Positions 50,818 to 59,479 of a DNA stretch of 64,000 nt are shown in pieces. Position 1 is the stretch's first letter. The number at the start of each line of letters is the position of its first letter. Source of the DNA: Gilichinskyi gelida (GTDB lineage Bacteria > Acidobacteriota > Thermoanaerobaculia > Gp7-AA8); NCBI GenBank assembly GCA_038040385.1, contig JBBPII010000019.1, forward strand, positions 51,420-115,419. Direction: 5' to 3'. Under the pieces are notes generated by a model, which was not told the origin of the DNA, ran no database searches, and saw only the letters and a list, made by a program, of their open reading frames with translations. The position numbers and the translations under genes were made by a program.

Positions 50818-51143
50818 ACCTTCGCGGTCTGCGATTGCGTTCCGACCGCGCCGAAGAGCCGCTCCAACGCCTCGCCCCTCTCCTCATCGAAGCGCAGCCG
50901 CGACTCGAACAGCGTCGAACCGCCTTCGCCCAGACCGAGGCCGATGACGCGGCAGGCGAGGACGCGCGATGCGGCGACGAAGACTTCGCCGGCCGCTGTG
51001 AACGACAACTGAACCTCGCCGCCGAGTTTGAGCGCGCCGGTGTGGCGCACGCACGCACCGGCGGCATCGATCTCCGCCAGGAGACCCTCTTTGCGACCCA
51101 AGCGGACCGGGATCGACATCCGCGGCGGTTCAGGAATGCTCAT
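50814..51143 (-). CDS. PilZ-like domain protein (degenerate)
   Basis: 109 residues with a PilZ-type barrel pattern (VRLGRKEGLLAEIDAAGACVRHTGALKLGGEVQLSF, VLACRVIGLGLGEGGSTLFESRLRF). The RxxxR motif is absent, so c-di-GMP binding is doubtful. It is placed convergent to the CopG gene with a four-base overlap. Confidence 0.6.
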   Translation of the reverse strand: MSIPEPPRMSIPVRLGRKEGLLAEIDAAGACVRHTGALKLGGEVQLSFTAAGEVFVAASRVLACRVIGLGLGEGGSTLFESRLRFDEERGEALERLFGAVGTQSQTAKV

Positions 51144-51214
51144 TGCGGTGTTGACGACCGATCTGACAATGTAGATGCGAAACCGGTTACAAGCAAGAGC
51201 GCGGACGCACTCCT

Positions 51215-51871
51215 TTACGGAGTGTAACGGCGCGTAGGAATTCCCTCCGCGCGGCTGATGCTCATCTCAGCCATCCTTTGAATCATGGCGTGCGCGGCGG
51301 CGTCGCCGGCCTCCCACGCCGCACGCAGCATCGCCACCTCCTCCGCGGTCTGCGAGGCGGAGAGGGTGAAGCCGTTCGCCGGCTGGCGCGCATCGGTGGT
51401 CGGCGCCGCGTGCCACCGGCGGCCCGACCAGACGTGGCGGACGTACTCCTTCGCCTTGCCGGTCTGAAAGGACTGCGCGGCCAAGGCCGGGATGCCGCGG
51501 GCGTTCGCCTTCTGCTCGTCGAGAGCGCGCTCGACGTGGCGCTCGATCATCTCCCGCAGCACCTCTTCCGATCCTGGCGACGTCGCCACAATGGTGACGC
51601 CGGAGTGGTAGATGCTGCGCGCGTACGCAGCGGTGCCGATGCGCTGCACCTGGCTATGCCGCAGCGTGCACTCCAGAGCGAGGCGGCGGCCCTCCCACTC
51701 GAACTCGATGATGCGCTGGTCGCCCGCGGCGCCGATCGTCTCCTGATGCGCGACGCGCATCCCGGTGCGCGAGACGTCGAGGATGAAGACCCGCTGCGCG
51801 TCGATCCGCGCCGGCAACGGCTCGAGCAATTTCACGCGCTGCAGGCGCCGGCGTTCCGTTGGTGCGGACAC
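51215..51871 (-). CDS. PilZ domain protein
   Basis: 218 residues. The N-terminal PilZ domain has RRRLQRVKLLEPLPARI (RxxxR) and DVSRTGMRVAH (DxSxxG), the c-di-GMP binding pair. The rest is alpha-helical (VLREMIERHVERALDEQKAN, TAEEVAMLRAAWEAGDAAAHAMIQRMAEM) and unassigned. It is a possible effector for the many c-di-GMP enzymes here. Confidence 0.8.
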   Translation of the reverse strand: MSAPTERRRLQRVKLLEPLPARIDAQRVFILDVSRTGMRVAHQETIGAAGDQRIIEFEWEGRRLALECTLRHSQVQRIGTAAYARSIYHSGVTIVATSPGSEEVLREMIERHVERALDEQKANARGIPALAAQSFQTGKAKEYVRHVWSGRRWHAAPTTDARQPANGFTLSASQTAEEVAMLRAAWEAGDAAAHAMIQRMAEMSISRAEGIPTRRYTP

Positions 51872-51922
51872 AATGACGCCGACGATACGGACGCTTCCGT
51901 CAAGCCGTCGTTCAGGATGGCG

Positions 51923-52348
51923 TCAGAGATGTGAGAAAACGCCCTTGGTGTACTGCTCGGGGTTGGAGGTGAAGACCCGTTTGTTCGCCTCGGAGGAGAA
52001 GTAGAAGATCTTGTTCTTGTACTCGAAGGTCGGCGTCGACGCCCGGATGGAGATCTTGCTGCCGTCGACAGGATCCATGCCGATGGCGGGAGCGAACGGC
52101 AGCGCGGCGCGCAGCGCCTCGTCCTGCGGGCTGGCGGCCGGCGGAGCGTCGGTCTGCGCGACGTTGTCCTTCGGCTTCGGTGGAGGCGCTTCGTCGGTGA
52201 GCATCGGCGGCGGATCGATCACCGCCGGCCGGACGCCTGCGGAGTCGATGGTCTTCATCTCCGCGTGCGCGCCTTGCGAGACACCGCTCTTCGCTCCGCC
52301 GCAGGCGGCGAGAAGGACGGCGGCGGCCGAGATCACGATCCGCTTCAT
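51923..52348 (-). CDS. Lipoprotein with a YHS-type metal-binding segment
   Basis: 141 residues. Lipobox VLLAACGG (C16). A Pro-rich linker precedes a YHS-like segment: GMDPVDGSKISIRASTPTFEYKNKIFYFSSEANKRVFTSNPEQY. YHS domains usually bind metal through Cys, which is replaced by Asp-Pro-Val-Asp here. The role is unknown. Confidence 0.7.
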   Translation of the reverse strand: MKRIVISAAAVLLAACGGAKSGVSQGAHAEMKTIDSAGVRPAVIDPPPMLTDEAPPPKPKDNVAQTDAPPAASPQDEALRAALPFAPAIGMDPVDGSKISIRASTPTFEYKNKIFYFSSEANKRVFTSNPEQYTKGVFSHL

Positions 52349-52384
52349 TCGTCGTTCACCAGTGCAGATGACATTCCAGAGACT

Positions 52385-52753
52385 TCATAGCTCCTCGATG
52401 ATCCTGGCCTTACACCCCTCCAGTTCCCGCCAGGCCACGCCTTCGTTGGCGCTGCCGTCGACCACCAGCACGAGGTAGTAACCGTCCTTCAGATCGCAGC
52501 TCAGCACGTTCCACTTCTCGAACTCCACCTTGAACCGGCGCGGCGCGCCGGCGTTGAGGGTGTCGCAAAGCCGCTTGAGCTGCGAGAGGAAGATGCCCTG
52601 GTAGGCGCCGATGACGCGAAGGTCGTGATCGTCGGCCTCGAAGGGGCGCTCGGTGATCACCTCGACGCTCTCGCCCTCCGAGTCGAGGAAGATCGCGCCG
52701 AGGGACCCGTGCGTGGTGAGCAGCAGATCGAGGAGGATCTCGCGGAACAGCAA
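52385..52753 (-). CDS. Roadblock/LC7-like protein
   Basis: 122 residues. The pattern REILLDLLLTTHGSLGAIFLDSEGESVEVI...VIGAYQGIFLSQLKRL...YYLVLVVDGSANEGVAWRELEGC fits the Roadblock/LC7 fold seen with small GTPases such as MglA. TTG 52753 follows immediately after the TAA of the HD-GYP gene (TAATTG). The partner GTPase is not in the window. Confidence 0.6.
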   Translation of the reverse strand: MLFREILLDLLLTTHGSLGAIFLDSEGESVEVITERPFEADDHDLRVIGAYQGIFLSQLKRLCDTLNAGAPRRFKVEFEKWNVLSCDLKDGYYLVLVVDGSANEGVAWRELEGCKARIIEEL

Positions 52754-54496
52754 TTAGGCCGCGCCTCGCACTTGCTCTTCGATGACGATGTCGCCGCGCC
52801 GCACGGCGTTGGCGAACGCCTCCACCACGTGCGGATCGAAGCGCGTGCCGGCGAAGCTCTTGATCTTTTCCACCACGTAGTTGAGCTCCATCGCCTTCTG
52901 GTAGGGGCGGTTGGTGGTCATGGCGTCGAAGGTATCGGCGATGGCCACGATGCGCGCCTGCACCGGAATCTGTTCGCCGAGCAGGCCTTCGGGGTAGCCG
53001 CCGCCGCTCCACTTCTCGTGGTGGTATTTCATGCCGGGGATGATGTCGATGAGCTGGGCGACGCCGCTCATGATGGCCGCCCCTTTGGCCGGGTGGCCCT
53101 TCATCAATTCGAACTCGTCGTCGCTGAGGGCGCCCGGTTTGCGGAGGATGCGGTCGTCGATGCCGATCTTTCCGACGTCGTGCAGCAGCGCGCTGATGCG
53201 GAGGTTGCGCATCTCCTTCTCGGAGAGGCCGAGGTTCTTGCCGATGGCGATCGAGTAGCGCGCCACCCGCTCGGAATGCCCGCGGGTGTAGGGGTCCTTG
53301 GCGTCGATGGCCGCGGCGAGCATGCGCACGGAGTTGATGAAGAGCAGGTTGTTCTCGTGCGCGGCCTTCTTGAGCTGGTCGACGGCGTGCTCGATGGCCC
53401 CGGACATGGAGTTGAAGTTCTCCGCCAGCTCGCCGATCTCGTTGTGCGTCTTCAGCTCCACACGCTGCTGGTAATTGCCGGTGGCGATCTCGCGCGTCTT
53501 CTCCGCCAGGGCGCGGATGGGGCGCGCGATCCCCGAGGCGAAGACGATGGCGGCGATGATGGCCACCGCCAGGGCGATGGAGACCCAGGTGATGGTGGCC
53601 CGCACCATCTTGTTGACCGAGACGTACGCCTTCGACTCCGGCTTCTGCACCACCACGCCCCAGTCGGGGCGGCCCACCGGCGCGACGGTGCCGAGCACCG
53701 TCAGCGGCGTCCCGCCGCGGTTGTCGGTGTACGACTCGGTCAATCGCATCGGCGCCTTGTTGAACGACTGCACGATCTTCAGGTAGCTGAAGTCGGGCCG
53801 CTGCACGTTGACCGCGGGCTCGCTGTGGATGAGAACGCGGCCCTTGCGGTCGACCAGGAAGGCGGTGACATCGCCCTTGCCTTCGTCGCCGATCTTCTCC
53901 GCCACCCGGCGAAGGCTGACCAGCGCCTCGACGGTGCCGATGACCTGGTCGTCGTCGACCACCGGCACGGCGACGATCACCGCCGGCTGATTCGCCGCTG
54001 TGAGGATCTGGAACGTGCCGATGTACGGCTGCCCCTGCGACGCGGCGACCAGCGCGAGATCCATCTCCTTGTTGATGGCGGGGTCGAGATCCTTCGGCAG
54101 CGCGGTGGCCCCCTGCCCCGCGCGGTTCAGAATGCGCAGGCCGAGAAGATCGCTGTCCGGAGTGATGTAGTCGGTGATCACGCCGGTCTGCGCGACGTAC
54201 AGAAAGGGATCGCCGCCGCCGAGCGCCTTCCTAAGCGCCCGCACGCTGCCGGCGATCTTCGTCAACTGCTGCGTGTTGCTGGCGAGCAGGTTCTGGATGT
54301 CGGCGGCGATGGTCACCGCCGAGCGGGTGAGGTACTTCTGCTCGAGCGTCTCGAGCGAGTCGCGGTTGATGCCGATGAGGAAGTAGTGCGAGACCACCAG
54401 CGGCACCAGGCCGACCAGGACCATGGCGCCGAGGAGGGTCCAGAGGAGGCGGACTCGCTTCTTCGGCTTTTCTTTTTCCGCGGGAAGCTCGGACAT
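52754..54496 (-). CDS. Membrane sensor: dCache-HAMP-HD-GYP c-di-GMP phosphodiesterase
   Basis: 580 residues. TM helix (LLWTLLGAMVLVGLVPLVVSHYFL), extracytoplasmic dCache-like region (about 45-290), second TM (ITWVSIALAVAIIAAIVFASG), HAMP (ARPIRALAEKTREIATGNYQQR) and HD-GYP domain with HSERVARYS, LLHDVGKIGIDDRIL, KGHPAKGA, HHEKWSGGGYPEGL (HD, GYP) and ADTFDAMTTNRPY. It hydrolyses c-di-GMP in response to a ligand. ATG 54496 is used, since the earlier frame is repeat. Confidence 0.93.
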   Translation of the reverse strand: MSELPAEKEKPKKRVRLLWTLLGAMVLVGLVPLVVSHYFLIGINRDSLETLEQKYLTRSAVTIAADIQNLLASNTQQLTKIAGSVRALRKALGGGDPFLYVAQTGVITDYITPDSDLLGLRILNRAGQGATALPKDLDPAINKEMDLALVAASQGQPYIGTFQILTAANQPAVIVAVPVVDDDQVIGTVEALVSLRRVAEKIGDEGKGDVTAFLVDRKGRVLIHSEPAVNVQRPDFSYLKIVQSFNKAPMRLTESYTDNRGGTPLTVLGTVAPVGRPDWGVVVQKPESKAYVSVNKMVRATITWVSIALAVAIIAAIVFASGIARPIRALAEKTREIATGNYQQRVELKTHNEIGELAENFNSMSGAIEHAVDQLKKAAHENNLLFINSVRMLAAAIDAKDPYTRGHSERVARYSIAIGKNLGLSEKEMRNLRISALLHDVGKIGIDDRILRKPGALSDDEFELMKGHPAKGAAIMSGVAQLIDIIPGMKYHHEKWSGGGYPEGLLGEQIPVQARIVAIADTFDAMTTNRPYQKAMELNYVVEKIKSFAGTRFDPHVVEAFANAVRRGDIVIEEQVRGAA

Positions 54497-54516
54497 GGCG
54501 CGATTATACGGAACCG

Positions 54517-54609
54517 GAGAGGTTCGAAGTTCGAGCTTCGAATGAAGAATTAAGAAGGCACTGAAAACCTTCTTCATTCTTAATTCGAACCTCGAACTTC
54601 GAACCTCTC
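54517..54609. repeat. Long palindrome, family G, between divergent genes
   Basis: GAGAGGTTCGAAGTTCGAGC, TTCGAATGAAGAATTAAGAAGG, centre CACTGAAAA, then CCTTCTTCATTCTTAATTCG and AACCTCGAACTTCGAACCTC. It is a near-perfect 40-bp-arm palindrome touching the hemW start. Confidence 0.93.
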
Positions 54610-55689
54610 ATGTCTGTCGGCATATACATTCATCTCCCGTTCTGCCGCGTTCACTGCTCCTACTGCCCCTTCGTCGTCTCCACCGACGTCGGCCTGCAGG
54701 ATCAGTACACGGCGGCGCTGCTGCGGGAGATCGATGCGCGGGGGGGCGGGGTGGTGGACACGATCTTCTTCGGCGGGGGGACGCCGTCGCGGACCAGCAT
54801 CGAGAACCTCGAGCGCGTGGTGGGGCGGTTGCGGGAGCGGTTCGACGTCGCGGACGACGCGGAGTTCTCGCTGGAGGCCAATCCCGAGGACATCACCCCT
54901 GAGTCGGTCACGGCGTGGCGGGCGATGGGCGTGAACCGCATCAGCATCGGCGTGCAATCGTTCCACGACGCGGAGTTGCGGCCGCTGGGACGGGTGCACG
55001 GGCCCGAGGGCGCGCGCGACGCCATCCGCGACGCCGTCGCCAGCGGCGCGCGGACCAGCGTCGATCTCATCCTCGGACTTCCGCACCAGACCGCCGAGAG
55101 CTTCCGCGAGACGCTGGAGATCGCGGTGGCCAGCGGCGTCGGGCACGTATCGCTCTACATGCTCGATCTCGAAGAGGGGACGGCGCTCGCGCGGCAGGTC
55201 GAGCAGGGGAAGGTCGCGCTGCCTGACGACGATCTCGTCGCCTCGCTCTACGCCGAGGCGGTGGCCCGCCTGAACGACGCCGGCCTGACTCAGTATGAGA
55301 TTTCGAATTTTGGCGACGTCTGCCGCCACAACCTTCGCTACTGGCGCCGCGAGCAGTACCTCGGCCTCGGCATCGGCGCGCACTCCTTCATCGGCGAGCG
55401 GCGGTTCGCGAACACGCGCGACATGCAGCGCTACATCGGCGGCGCGCTCGAGCCGGAGTTCAGCGAAACGCTCGGGCCCGGCGAGGCACGGCGCGAAACG
55501 ATCTTTCTCCGGCTGCGTCAGACCTGGGGGATAGACTATGACGACGTCGTGCGATTGTGCGGCGCGGGAGGGACGGAATGGATCGAGCGCGGTTTGACCG
55601 ATGGGTGGTTGCGGCGGGAGGGTGCGCGCGTCGCCTTTACTCCCGCGGGGTTTCTGCTCAGCAACGACTACATCTCGCAGCTCTTCTGA
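54610..55689 (+). CDS. hemW: HemW-like radical SAM protein
   Basis: 359 residues. CxxxCxxC at C12, C16, C19 (FCRVHCSYCPF), then FFGGGTPS, SLEANPEDITPE, MGVNRISIGVQSFHDAELRPLGRVH and GLPHQTAESFRETLE, all HemN/HemW family. HemW is thought to insert or bind haem rather than oxidise coproporphyrinogen. The start has no visible Shine-Dalgarno and follows a palindrome. It overlaps the next gene's presumed start. Confidence 0.9.
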   Translation: MSVGIYIHLPFCRVHCSYCPFVVSTDVGLQDQYTAALLREIDARGGGVVDTIFFGGGTPSRTSIENLERVVGRLRERFDVADDAEFSLEANPEDITPESVTAWRAMGVNRISIGVQSFHDAELRPLGRVHGPEGARDAIRDAVASGARTSVDLILGLPHQTAESFRETLEIAVASGVGHVSLYMLDLEEGTALARQVEQGKVALPDDDLVASLYAEAVARLNDAGLTQYEISNFGDVCRHNLRYWRREQYLGLGIGAHSFIGERRFANTRDMQRYIGGALEPEFSETLGPGEARRETIFLRLRQTWGIDYDDVVRLCGAGGTEWIERGLTDGWLRREGARVAFTPAGFLLSNDYISQLF

Positions 55690-56414
55690 TCGCCTTCGCG
55701 GCCATGCCCCTTCGCGCGCAGAGCGGCGACGACATCCAGTTCGACCTCGCCACTACCCAGGCGGAGTTCTCCGAGTTCGCCCGGATCGTGGGGCAGGGGA
55801 TCTTTGCCACGCCGGTGACGCCGGCTCGCGCGACAGGCATCCTCCGTTTCGACGTCGGCATCGCCGCCACGCTGGTCGCGGTCGACACCAAGGCGTCCTA
55901 CTGGCGCCACGCCGTTCCCGCGGGCAACGACTTCACCCGCAACGGCTACGCGGCCGTTCCGCGGCTGGTGGTGTCGAAGGGCTTCGGCGCCGGGACGATC
56001 TCCGCGATGTACGCGAAGATCAACGACAGCGGCATCGCCACCTGGGGTGGCGCACTCGACGTCCCGATCTTCCGCGGCTCGGTGGCCACGCCGGAGATCG
56101 CCGTGCGCGGATCGTACGCCACGCTCACCGGCATCGACGTCTTCAAGCTCAAGACCTACGGCGCGGAAGCCTTCATCAGCAAGGGATTCGGGCCGATCAC
56201 ACCGTATGCGGCGATCGGACGGCAGAAGATCGATGCGCGCGGTGAGTTCCCGCCGGTCGCCAGCCCCGTCGCGCTGCCGGAGCTGCGCGAGACCGGCAGC
56301 TTCAATCGCCTGACCGCCGGCGTACGCATCTCGCTGCTCGTGCCGAAGCTGGTCATCGAGGCCACGCAGGCGGAGGTGCGGAGCTACGCGGCGAAAATTT
56401 CGGTGGGGTTCTAG
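55605..56414 (+). CDS. Secreted outer-membrane beta-barrel protein
   Basis: About 269 residues if read from GTG 55605, with a signal segment LHLAALLIAFAAMPLRAQ. ATG 55704 would start after it. The rest is short alternating strands: GILRFDVGIAATLVAV, VPRLVVSKGFGAGTISAMYAKI, WGGALDVPIF, IAVRGSYATLTG, TYGAEAFISKGFGPITPYAAIGRQ, and a terminal VGF. This suggests an 8-10 strand barrel. There is no known family. It overlaps the hemW 3' end. Confidence 0.65.
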   Translation: MVAAGGCARRLYSRGVSAQQRLHLAALLIAFAAMPLRAQSGDDIQFDLATTQAEFSEFARIVGQGIFATPVTPARATGILRFDVGIAATLVAVDTKASYWRHAVPAGNDFTRNGYAAVPRLVVSKGFGAGTISAMYAKINDSGIATWGGALDVPIFRGSVATPEIAVRGSYATLTGIDVFKLKTYGAEAFISKGFGPITPYAAIGRQKIDARGEFPPVASPVALPELRETGSFNRLTAGVRISLLVPKLVIEATQAEVRSYAAKISVGF

Positions 56415-56415
56415 G

Positions 56416-56512
56416 TGTCATCCCGAGCGTAGCGAGGGATCCCCCGCGCCCGGGCGATCAGCGCGCATGAGCAGGGGATCCTTCGTCGCTACGCTCCTCA
56501 GGATGACGCGTC
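56416..56512. repeat. Palindromic repeat, family E (copy 3), between convergent genes
   Basis: TGTCATCCCGAGCGTAGCGA then GGATCCCCCGCGCCC...GGGATCCTTCGTCGCTACGC and TCAGGATGACG. It fills the convergent gap and could act as a bidirectional terminator. Confidence 0.88.
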
Positions 56513-56520
56513 TGCGCGCG

Positions 56521-57585
56521 TCATTTGACCCCGATGGCCTTTTTGATCTGCTCGATGGTGTACGTCCCCTCGGGTCCGAAACCCAGCACCTGCCCGTTCA
56601 CGATGTAGGTCGGCGTGGAGTTGATGCCGATGTCGAACGAGCGGCTGACCTGCTCCAGCAGTGCGGCACGCTCGGCGGGGCTGTGGACGATCTTCTCCAC
56701 CGCGCTCCAGTTGATGTCGTGGTCTTCGACGAAGTTGCGCAGCGTCTTTTCGAAGGGCTGCTTGCCGTCGACGATGGAGTCCTGGTTGTCGAAGACGAAG
56801 TTCACGTAGGTCCAGTACTTCGCAGGCGCCACGCGGGCGACGGCCCGCGCGCCCAAGGCGGCCTCGGCCGACCACTCGTGATGCTCGAAGAGCGGGAGGT
56901 CGAGGCGGTAGTAGTCGATCTTGCTCAGGTTCTTGGTGATGATCGGCTCGACCTTCTTGTGCGCGCGCGCGCAGGTCGGGCACTGGAAGTCGGAGAGCTC
57001 CACGATCTTGATCTTCGACTTCGGATTGCCGCGCCGCACGGCGGACGACAGGTTGATCGACTCCAGCAGCGACTGCGCCGGTTCGGTGCGCAGGTTGCCG
57101 CGCGAGCCGACCATCATCCAGCGCTGCGAGGCGTCGAGAAAGCCGTGGTAAGAGAAGGAGCCGTATGCCGTTTCGCGCGCCATGTTCACCGCGCGAAGTC
57201 CGTCCGGGAGGGGGAAGGGGGCAATGGTCACCTTGACCGGTTTCTTCAACGCCTCCATCACGACCTCGGCGATGCGATCGGCGGCCGGCCTCGCGTCCGC
57301 AGGCAGAGGGAAGAGCGAGGCGATGACGATCTGCTGCGACGACGGCGAATAGAAAAAGTACGTCTTCCTCCCGCACGTCGAATCGCTGGAGGTGTGCGTG
57401 AGCCCGTACGCGACGAATCCCGACGGCCCGGCGCTCGGCAACGGCTCCAGCGTGACCACCGACCCGGGGCAGCGCGGCATGGCCTTCGCGGCGTAGGCCC
57501 GGAGCGTGTTGAGATCCGCGGGCTGCGCGGTGGCGCAGAGAGGGAGGATGAGGGCCACGGTGGTGGCGATCAGAAGTCGTTTCAT
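56521..57585 (-). CDS. Secreted DsbA-like thioredoxin-fold protein (paralogue)
   Basis: 354 residues. Signal (LLIATTVALILPLCATA), N-terminal domain of about 160 residues, and a C-terminal DsbA-like part with LSDFQCPTCARAHKKV (CPTC) and INSTPTYIVNGQVLGFG. Layout and domain boundaries match the protein at 32362-33456. It is last in a minus-strand run after a rhodanese-like lipoprotein. Likely a periplasmic disulfide enzyme. Confidence 0.87.
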   Translation of the reverse strand: MKRLLIATTVALILPLCATAQPADLNTLRAYAAKAMPRCPGSVVTLEPLPSAGPSGFVAYGLTHTSSDSTCGRKTYFFYSPSSQQIVIASLFPLPADARPAADRIAEVVMEALKKPVKVTIAPFPLPDGLRAVNMARETAYGSFSYHGFLDASQRWMMVGSRGNLRTEPAQSLLESINLSSAVRRGNPKSKIKIVELSDFQCPTCARAHKKVEPIITKNLSKIDYYRLDLPLFEHHEWSAEAALGARAVARVAPAKYWTYVNFVFDNQDSIVDGKQPFEKTLRNFVEDHDINWSAVEKIVHSPAERAALLEQVSRSFDIGINSTPTYIVNGQVLGFGPEGTYTIEQIKKAIGVK

Positions 57586-57612
57586 TGATTTTCCTGAATT
57601 GAAGTTCGCGGG

Positions 57613-58026
57613 TCACTGCGCCTTAACAGTCCGATATCCCCGTTCAATCCACGCCTTGATGCCGCCGTCGACATGCACCACGTTCCGGAAGCCGGCGATG
57701 ATGAGGAGCTTCGCCGCCAGCGTGCCGTCGGTGGAGGTCTCGCCGTACACCAGCACGGTCTGGTTCTGGTACGGCAGCAACTCGGGCAACTGCCGCTCCA
57801 TGCTGTCGAGCGGCGCGTTGAGCGATCCGGCGATGTGGCCTTCGGGGCCGCGGAAATCGGCCTCCGGGCGGACGTCGAGGACCACGACCTGATTGGTGTC
57901 GAGGATCATCTCCGCGGCGACCGTGGGAGCGACCTCCGCGAAGCCCCCCTCGGTGCGGGAAACGCCGACGGTGCGGCAGGCGCAAAGCATGGCGCAGAAG
58001 GCAAGGGGCAGCAGCACTCTCTTCAT
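57613..58026 (-). CDS. Rhodanese-like lipoprotein lacking the catalytic cysteine
   Basis: 137 residues. Lipoprotein signal (LPLAFCAMLCAC). The rhodanese fold is VVVLDVRPEADFRGPEGHIAGSLNAPLD..VLVYGETSTDGTLAAKLLIIAGFRNVVHVDGGIKAWIERGY. The active-site loop normally begins with Cys after VVYC; here it is YGETST, so sulfur transfer is unlikely. The start overlaps the asparaginase stop (ATGA). Confidence 0.8.
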   Translation of the reverse strand: MKRVLLPLAFCAMLCACRTVGVSRTEGGFAEVAPTVAAEMILDTNQVVVLDVRPEADFRGPEGHIAGSLNAPLDSMERQLPELLPYQNQTVLVYGETSTDGTLAAKLLIIAGFRNVVHVDGGIKAWIERGYRTVKAQ

Positions 58027-59066
58027 AGGATCTCCAGTTCGAATTCGGCGCGAACGTCGCCCACCAGCGTCCCGGCGACGTTGCGCAGCGGCCACTCACG
58101 GTAACGCTGCAGCTCGGGAACGCCGGCGACGTCGACGCCGAGGAGCTCGAGCGTTTTGAGGATCACCGGGTCGCGGCCGCGCGTCATCGATCCGTCGTTC
58201 ACCTTCAACGCGATGCCGACCGCGGCATCATCTGCGAGCTGCAGCCGCTCGGTCAACGTCGCCGCCATCGCCGGCGTCATCGCCATGGCATAAAGCCCCT
58301 CCGCCCCCTCCTTCGCCAGCAGCCCGCCGTCGAACGACTGCATCAGCGGCGTGGTGATGCTCCACGATCCCGCGACGTGATACGGAAAGGTGGTCATGGC
58401 CTCCACCACCTGCGCGCTGCTGTCGGCGTAGCGCTCGATGCCGCCCGCCATCAGCCGCGCGTACGCCAACGCGGTGCGGTAGAGCGAGAGGAAGAACGCG
58501 GGAACGCCGCAGCCGTCGATGGCGATGGGAACTTCCTCGGACGGGACGCCGGCAAACTCCGCGATCGTCGAGCGCATCAGGACCTGGATCGGATGATCGG
58601 CGTCGATGTAGCGCGCCGACGGGACGTCCATCACCCGCGTGGCCAGAAGCATCCCGGCGTGCTTACCCGAACAGTTGTTGTGCAGCGGCGACGGCTCTTC
58701 GCCCGAGGCGCGCAGCTCGGCCGCGGACTTCTCGTCGTACGGCAGGTGCGCGCCGCAGAGAAGGTCGGTCTCGTCGAATTCGCCCTTCCGCAGCATGGCC
58801 GCCGCGGTGGAGACGTGCAGCGGCTCGCCGCCGTGCGAGGCGCAGCTCAGCGCGATCTCCTCGCCCGACAGCTCGAACTCCTCGATGCCGCCGTATTCGA
58901 GGAGCGGGATGGCCTGGAACGGCTTGGCCGAGGAGCGAAGGGAGGTGGGGAGGGCGGGATCCCCGGCGAAGGCGAGGAGGCGTCCTCGCGAGTCGACCAC
59001 GGCAATCGATCCGGTGTGGAACGACTCGACGTGCGGGCCGCGGTACACGCGGGCGAGGAGTGTCAC
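58023..59066 (-). CDS. L-asparaginase II family protein (rhizobial-type)
   Basis: 347 residues. Motifs of this Cys/Ser family: SLRSSAKPFQAIPLLE, LSCASHGGEPLH, HNNCSGKHAGML and IDGCGVPAFFLSL. Rhizobial-type asparaginases share no fold with the classical type. GTG start at 59066. It lies 17 bases after the STAS gene and overlaps the rhodanese gene. Confidence 0.88.
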   Translation of the reverse strand: MTLLARVYRGPHVESFHTGSIAVVDSRGRLLAFAGDPALPTSLRSSAKPFQAIPLLEYGGIEEFELSGEEIALSCASHGGEPLHVSTAAAMLRKGEFDETDLLCGAHLPYDEKSAAELRASGEEPSPLHNNCSGKHAGMLLATRVMDVPSARYIDADHPIQVLMRSTIAEFAGVPSEEVPIAIDGCGVPAFFLSLYRTALAYARLMAGGIERYADSSAQVVEAMTTFPYHVAGSWSITTPLMQSFDGGLLAKEGAEGLYAMAMTPAMAATLTERLQLADDAAVGIALKVNDGSMTRGRDPVILKTLELLGVDVAGVPELQRYREWPLRNVAGTLVGDVRAEFELEIL

Positions 59067-59083
59067 CCGTCGAGTTTATGCGA

Positions 59084-59443
59084 TCAGGCGCGTGCGGCCG
59101 CGCTGGTGCTCTCCGCGCCGATGGCCTCTTCCTCGCTGCTGTAGATCTTGAACACCGCGTCGAGCTTGGCCAGCTTGAGCAGCTTCATGATCCGCTCCGA
59201 AGGGTTGACGAGGATCAGCTTGCGGTTCTGATTGGAGAACTTTCCGAGGTAGCCCACCAGCTCGCCGATGCCGGTGGAGTCGATGTAGTCGATCTTGGTG
59301 AAGTCGATGATGACGTTCGTGCTCTCGTTCTTCAGCACGTTCTCGAGCGCCGCGGAGAAGAATTCTGCGCTCTCACCGAGCTTGATCAAGCCCTCGACAT
59401 AAAGAATGGTGAAGTTGTCGGTGTGCTTCTTTTCGACGATCAA
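59084..59443 (-). CDS. STAS-domain anti-sigma factor antagonist
   Basis: 119 residues. STAS features: TILYVEGLIKLGESAEFFSAALENVL, VIIDFTKIDYIDSTGIGELVGYL with the phosphorylatable Ser56, and RKLILVNPSERIMKLLKLAKLDAVF. It likely binds an anti-sigma kinase (not seen here). It lies on the minus strand between fabF and asparaginase. Confidence 0.92.
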   Translation of the reverse strand: MIVEKKHTDNFTILYVEGLIKLGESAEFFSAALENVLKNESTNVIIDFTKIDYIDSTGIGELVGYLGKFSNQNRKLILVNPSERIMKLLKLAKLDAVFKIYSSEEEAIGAESTSAAARA

Positions 59444-59479
59444 TGCTGCCCCCCGCGGTTCAGCCTGGATGCTAGCAAA

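Noticed and set aside
52625..54553. Plus-strand frame of 642 codons
   Set aside because: It is antisense to the HD-GYP sensor, whose motifs are complete on the minus strand. High GC makes long antisense frames common here.
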